Positions 31,202-33,345 of a DNA stretch of 33,345 bases are shown here, piece by piece. Made by a program: the position numbers and the translations under genes. This stretch comes from an uncultured Prevotella sp. (GTDB taxonomy: Bacteria; Bacteroidota; Bacteroidia; Bacteroidales; Bacteroidaceae). The stretch lies in NCBI GenBank assembly GCA_905236755.1, contig CAJOCR010000029.1, positions 1 through 33,345 of the forward strand, in the 5' to 3' direction. Below the pieces are notes generated by a model that saw only the letters and a program-made list of their open reading frames with translations, had not been told where the DNA came from and did not search any database. Each line of letters opens with the position of its first letter. Position 1 is the first letter of the stretch.

Positions 31202-32141
31202 TATACAGTATTTCGGCTATGTTATACAACGGACGATGCTTTACTTCTGTATAGATCTTACCTATATACAAGCCTATAACGCCTATGCCTATAAGCACAA
31301 AGCCACCTACAAGCCATATAGAGAGTATAAGAGAAGACCAACCAGGAACGGCTGTTCCTGTTACCAACGCATGAACAACATATATTCCTATGCAAAGACT
31401 AATAAGCAAGAAAATCAAGCCCATATAGATAATACCGTAGATAGGTTTTACAGAGAAAGAGGTAATACCATCTAAGGCAAGATTAAGCATCTTACGAAGG
31501 GTGTATTTTGATTTTCCTGCCTGTCGCTCGCTGATTACATCTTCAACAGTTGATGACTGCAAACCTATCATCGGGATAAGTCCACGCAGATAGAGGTTAC
31601 GCTCATCATAGCCTGCCAGCATATTCAGGGCACGCTTACTCATAAGGCGGAAATCAGCATGATTGAACACACTCTCCACACCCATAGACTTCTGCAGCTT
31701 ATAGAAAGCCTCAGCCGACATACGTTTCATCAATGGGTCGGCGGTACGCGAAACCTTCACACCATAAACAATATCATTACCAGCTTCGAACTCGTCTATC
31801 ATCTTCTCGATGGCATTAATATCGTCCTGAAGGTCGGCATCAAGAGTGATAACAGCATCTGCCCACTCTCGTGCTGTCATCATTCCTGCCATGATGGCGT
31901 TCTGATGACCTGCGTTGTGAGCGAGGGATATTCCTTTTACAAAGCGGTTTTCCTTGTGCAGACGCTTGATGATGTTCCATGTTTGGTCTTTACTGCCGTC
32001 ATTCACGAACACCATCATACTGTCGTCTGATATCTTACCCTTAGCTATGAGTTGCTCAAAGAGGGTGGTTAAGCGAGCCACGCTATCTTCCAGCACGGGC
32101 TCCTCGTTGTAGCAAGGAGATACTGTTGCTAATCTTATCAT
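31194..32141 (-). CDS. GtrB/DPM1-like family 2 glycosyltransferase
   Basis: The 315-residue enzyme transfers a sugar from a nucleotide donor to polyprenyl phosphate. The GT-A domain begins ATVSPCYNEEPVLEDSVARL, has DGSKDQTW and the catalytic VITLDADLQDD, and the SERQAGKSKYTLRKM motif. Two C-terminal membrane helices (YGIIYMGLIFLLISLCIGIY and LVGGFVLIGIGVIGLYIGKI) place it at the inner membrane. It sits between the deacetylase (5 bp away) and gtrA (overlapping), a three-gene operon for modifying a surface glycan. Confidence 0.92.
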   Translation of the reverse strand: MIRLATVSPCYNEEPVLEDSVARLTTLFEQLIAKGKISDDSMMVFVNDGSKDQTWNIIKRLHKENRFVKGISLAHNAGHQNAIMAGMMTAREWADAVITLDADLQDDINAIEKMIDEFEAGNDIVYGVKVSRTADPLMKRMSAEAFYKLQKSMGVESVFNHADFRLMSKRALNMLAGYDERNLYLRGLIPMIGLQSSTVEDVISERQAGKSKYTLRKMLNLALDGITSFSVKPIYGIIYMGLIFLLISLCIGIYVVHALVTGTAVPGWSSLILSIWLVGGFVLIGIGVIGLYIGKIYTEVKHRPLYNIAEILYND

Positions 32142-32146
32142 GCGCT

Positions 32147-32929
32147 TTATTTTTTCTTGTTTCTGTCAACAAATTCGCTATATGTAATAAACTCATGCCC
32201 CTTAGACTTCAGATGCTTTATCAGTCTGTCAAGACGAGCGGTCATCTGCTGACCGCTATGGTTCTTAATGATGAAAGGCATCTTATACTCTGGATGCTGC
32301 TTCAGCTCGTAGAATTCCCAAGGATGAAAATAAGTTACGAAATATCCATCGTGCTTCAACACTCTGTCAGTCATCCAATAATACAAACACTCTGGCAGGT
32401 TGTGAAGGGCAAGCCAGAACAAAGGAAAACGGATGATTGGAGTGACAGAGGCAGGAATCTGCATCACGCCCTCTTTCATGAACCATGTTCGTGGAGTGGT
32501 GAGATGAATATATCTGCCAGGAATACACGCTGGATTGAGTGAAGAGTTGTATTCCAAGCCTGCCTTGGCAATATCTTCGTCAGACACAGGGAACATTCGT
32601 GGCTGTCGGTAGCCTCTTGCCTTTATGCCTGATATGCGTTCTACTATTTCCTTTGAACGGAACACATCATCAGACTGTGGACGCCAATGGTCAACACCAT
32701 GGCACGCCACTTCGTGTCCTTCGTCCATAATGCGCTTGATTACCTCAGGTGCATTTTCTGCAAAGTTACCAGTACAAAAGAATGTGGCTCTTACGCCATT
32801 GTCTTTTAGAGTATCAAGAATTTTATTTGTTCCGTAAACCGATACTTTCATGCCTTCCTCCAACGAGAAATCAACGCCATGTTCACGAGGCACATCAAAT
32901 TCTTCAGTATCAAAACTTAATAGGATCAT
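32147..32929 (-). CDS. Polysaccharide deacetylase (NodB homology domain)
   Basis: The 260-residue protein is a carbohydrate esterase 4-type enzyme that removes acetyl groups from a glycan, probably acting on the lipid-linked sugar made with the next genes. The catalytic metal-site pattern begins LLSFDTEEFDVP; the HExxxHGxxHW-type His pair is in GHEVACHGVDHW; a RQPRMFP segment and YFHPWEF near the C-terminus complete the family motifs. No signal peptide is evident. It is first in the operon, with TACATTTG at 32959-32952 as the -7 box, 22 bp upstream of the ATG. Confidence 0.88.
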   Translation of the reverse strand: MILLSFDTEEFDVPREHGVDFSLEEGMKVSVYGTNKILDTLKDNGVRATFFCTGNFAENAPEVIKRIMDEGHEVACHGVDHWRPQSDDVFRSKEIVERISGIKARGYRQPRMFPVSDEDIAKAGLEYNSSLNPACIPGRYIHLTTPRTWFMKEGVMQIPASVTPIIRFPLFWLALHNLPECLYYWMTDRVLKHDGYFVTYFHPWEFYELKQHPEYKMPFIIKNHSGQQMTARLDRLIKHLKSKGHEFITYSEFVDRNKKK

Positions 32930-32951
32930 AGCAATTTTTGATTATGATATG

Positions 32952-32959
32952 CAAATGTA
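32952..32959 (-). promoter_or_regulatory. -7 box of the deacetylase-gtrB-gtrA operon
   Basis: TACATTTG on the minus strand matches TAnnTTTG. No clear TTG occurs at the expected distance. Confidence 0.45.
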
Positions 32960-33102
32960 GCTCTTTTTTGGGTAATAATTGACATTTTATCCCATTTTTC
33001 TTTCCTTTAGGATGCCTTTAGGATTCGTTTAGGACACGTTGATATATTATTCGAGTTAAAACTCTCTTCAATTCGTCGAGACAAAAAAAATCAAGAATTA
33101 GA

Positions 33103-33132
33103 GACGAGTTGATGAGAACTCAGTTCGAACAA
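33103..33132 (+). repeat. 30-bp dispersed repeat, second copy
   Basis: GACGAGTTGATGAGAACTC followed by AGTTCGAACAA matches 11991-12020 with two or three differences. Both copies lie in gene-free DNA beside hairpin repeats. Confidence 0.7.
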
Positions 33133-33139
33133 TGAAAGA

Positions 33140-33345
33140 TTTACTAAAGTTTCGTAAGTAAATATACTCTGTATATAATTGTTCATACAAAAAGAAAATA
33201 ATGATGTAAAGAGCATTCGCTCTTATGATGATATTATTTTTCAGGTATTATGAAAACAAGTTTTCAACAACCTGAAACATAATCTCATCAGGCTAAAGCC
33301 TTACATCATAACGAAAATAAGGCGCTTTGCGCCAAAATTGCCTTC
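33140..33345 (+). repeat. Multi-hairpin repeat element, copy 3 (cut by window end)
   Basis: Same orientation as copy 1 and nearly identical from AAGTAAATATACTCTG through the AAGAGC/GCTCTT, GAAAAC/GTTTTC, AGGCT/AGCCT and GGCGC/GCGCC hairpins, ending at the window edge in ATTGCCTTC. No gene is visible between 32960 and the window end. Confidence 0.8.

Overview
The window looks like a chromosomal segment of a Bacteroidales bacterium, most likely Prevotellaceae (Prevotella/Segatella-like). The evidence is the low-GC sequence, many lipoproteins with Bacteroidota-type signal peptides, the Bacteroidota promoter (TTG, 19-21 bp, TAnnTTTG) in front of many genes, scarcity of Shine-Dalgarno sites, and family content (DUF3244-like protein, TPR-HTH membrane regulator, M56/TonB protein).

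Layout. 0-12 kb is a housekeeping block. prmC is divergent from ribD-recX-comF-pyrE-SRPBCC-argH, with a dead rhuM fragment in the divergent gap. Then come a four-Cys Rieske-like lipoprotein, tRNA-Leu(UAA) leading into an OmpA/TPR lipoprotein, a DUF4369/thioredoxin-like lipoprotein and the ComM/YifB ATPase. 12.2-13.4 kb holds a Fic protein with an N-terminal HTH and a dyad-rich promoter. 13.6-20.7 kb is the most unusual part: a visibly AT-rich island of secreted proteins on the minus strand. A membrane-bound TPR-HTH regulator (18867-20597) precedes a probable operon of a DUF3244-like protein, a lipoprotein with a beta-trefoil-like domain, a MACPF (perforin-fold) lipoprotein related to Bacteroidales antimicrobial toxins, and a third lipoprotein, ending at a terminator. 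The promoter/operator module in front of this operon (two GTACACA direct-repeat pairs exactly 75 bp apart) recurs in front of another lipoprotein at 13604-14014, where the 3' end of a second, deleted copy of the regulator is still visible.

21.1-24.2 kb carries BlaI, an M56-TonB membrane protein and a TPR protein, a BlaR-like signalling unit without a beta-lactamase. 24.2-26.4 kb is repeat-rich: two inverted copies of a multi-hairpin element, an inverted array of 11-bp repeats, a ChaN-family gene fragment and YjbQ. 26.4-33 kb has cell-surface glycan genes (GT2, GT4, GT87, GtrA, GtrB-like GT2, polysaccharide deacetylase) around a HigBA toxin-antitoxin pair. A third multi-hairpin copy runs off the right edge.

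Main themes: a candidate contact-toxin or surface-defence MACPF operon with a dedicated transmembrane regulator and a duplicated operator architecture, and several families of dispersed structured repeats, some of which supply the stop codons and C-terminal tails of neighbouring genes. All assignments come from reading the sequence and from family knowledge; no database search was run.
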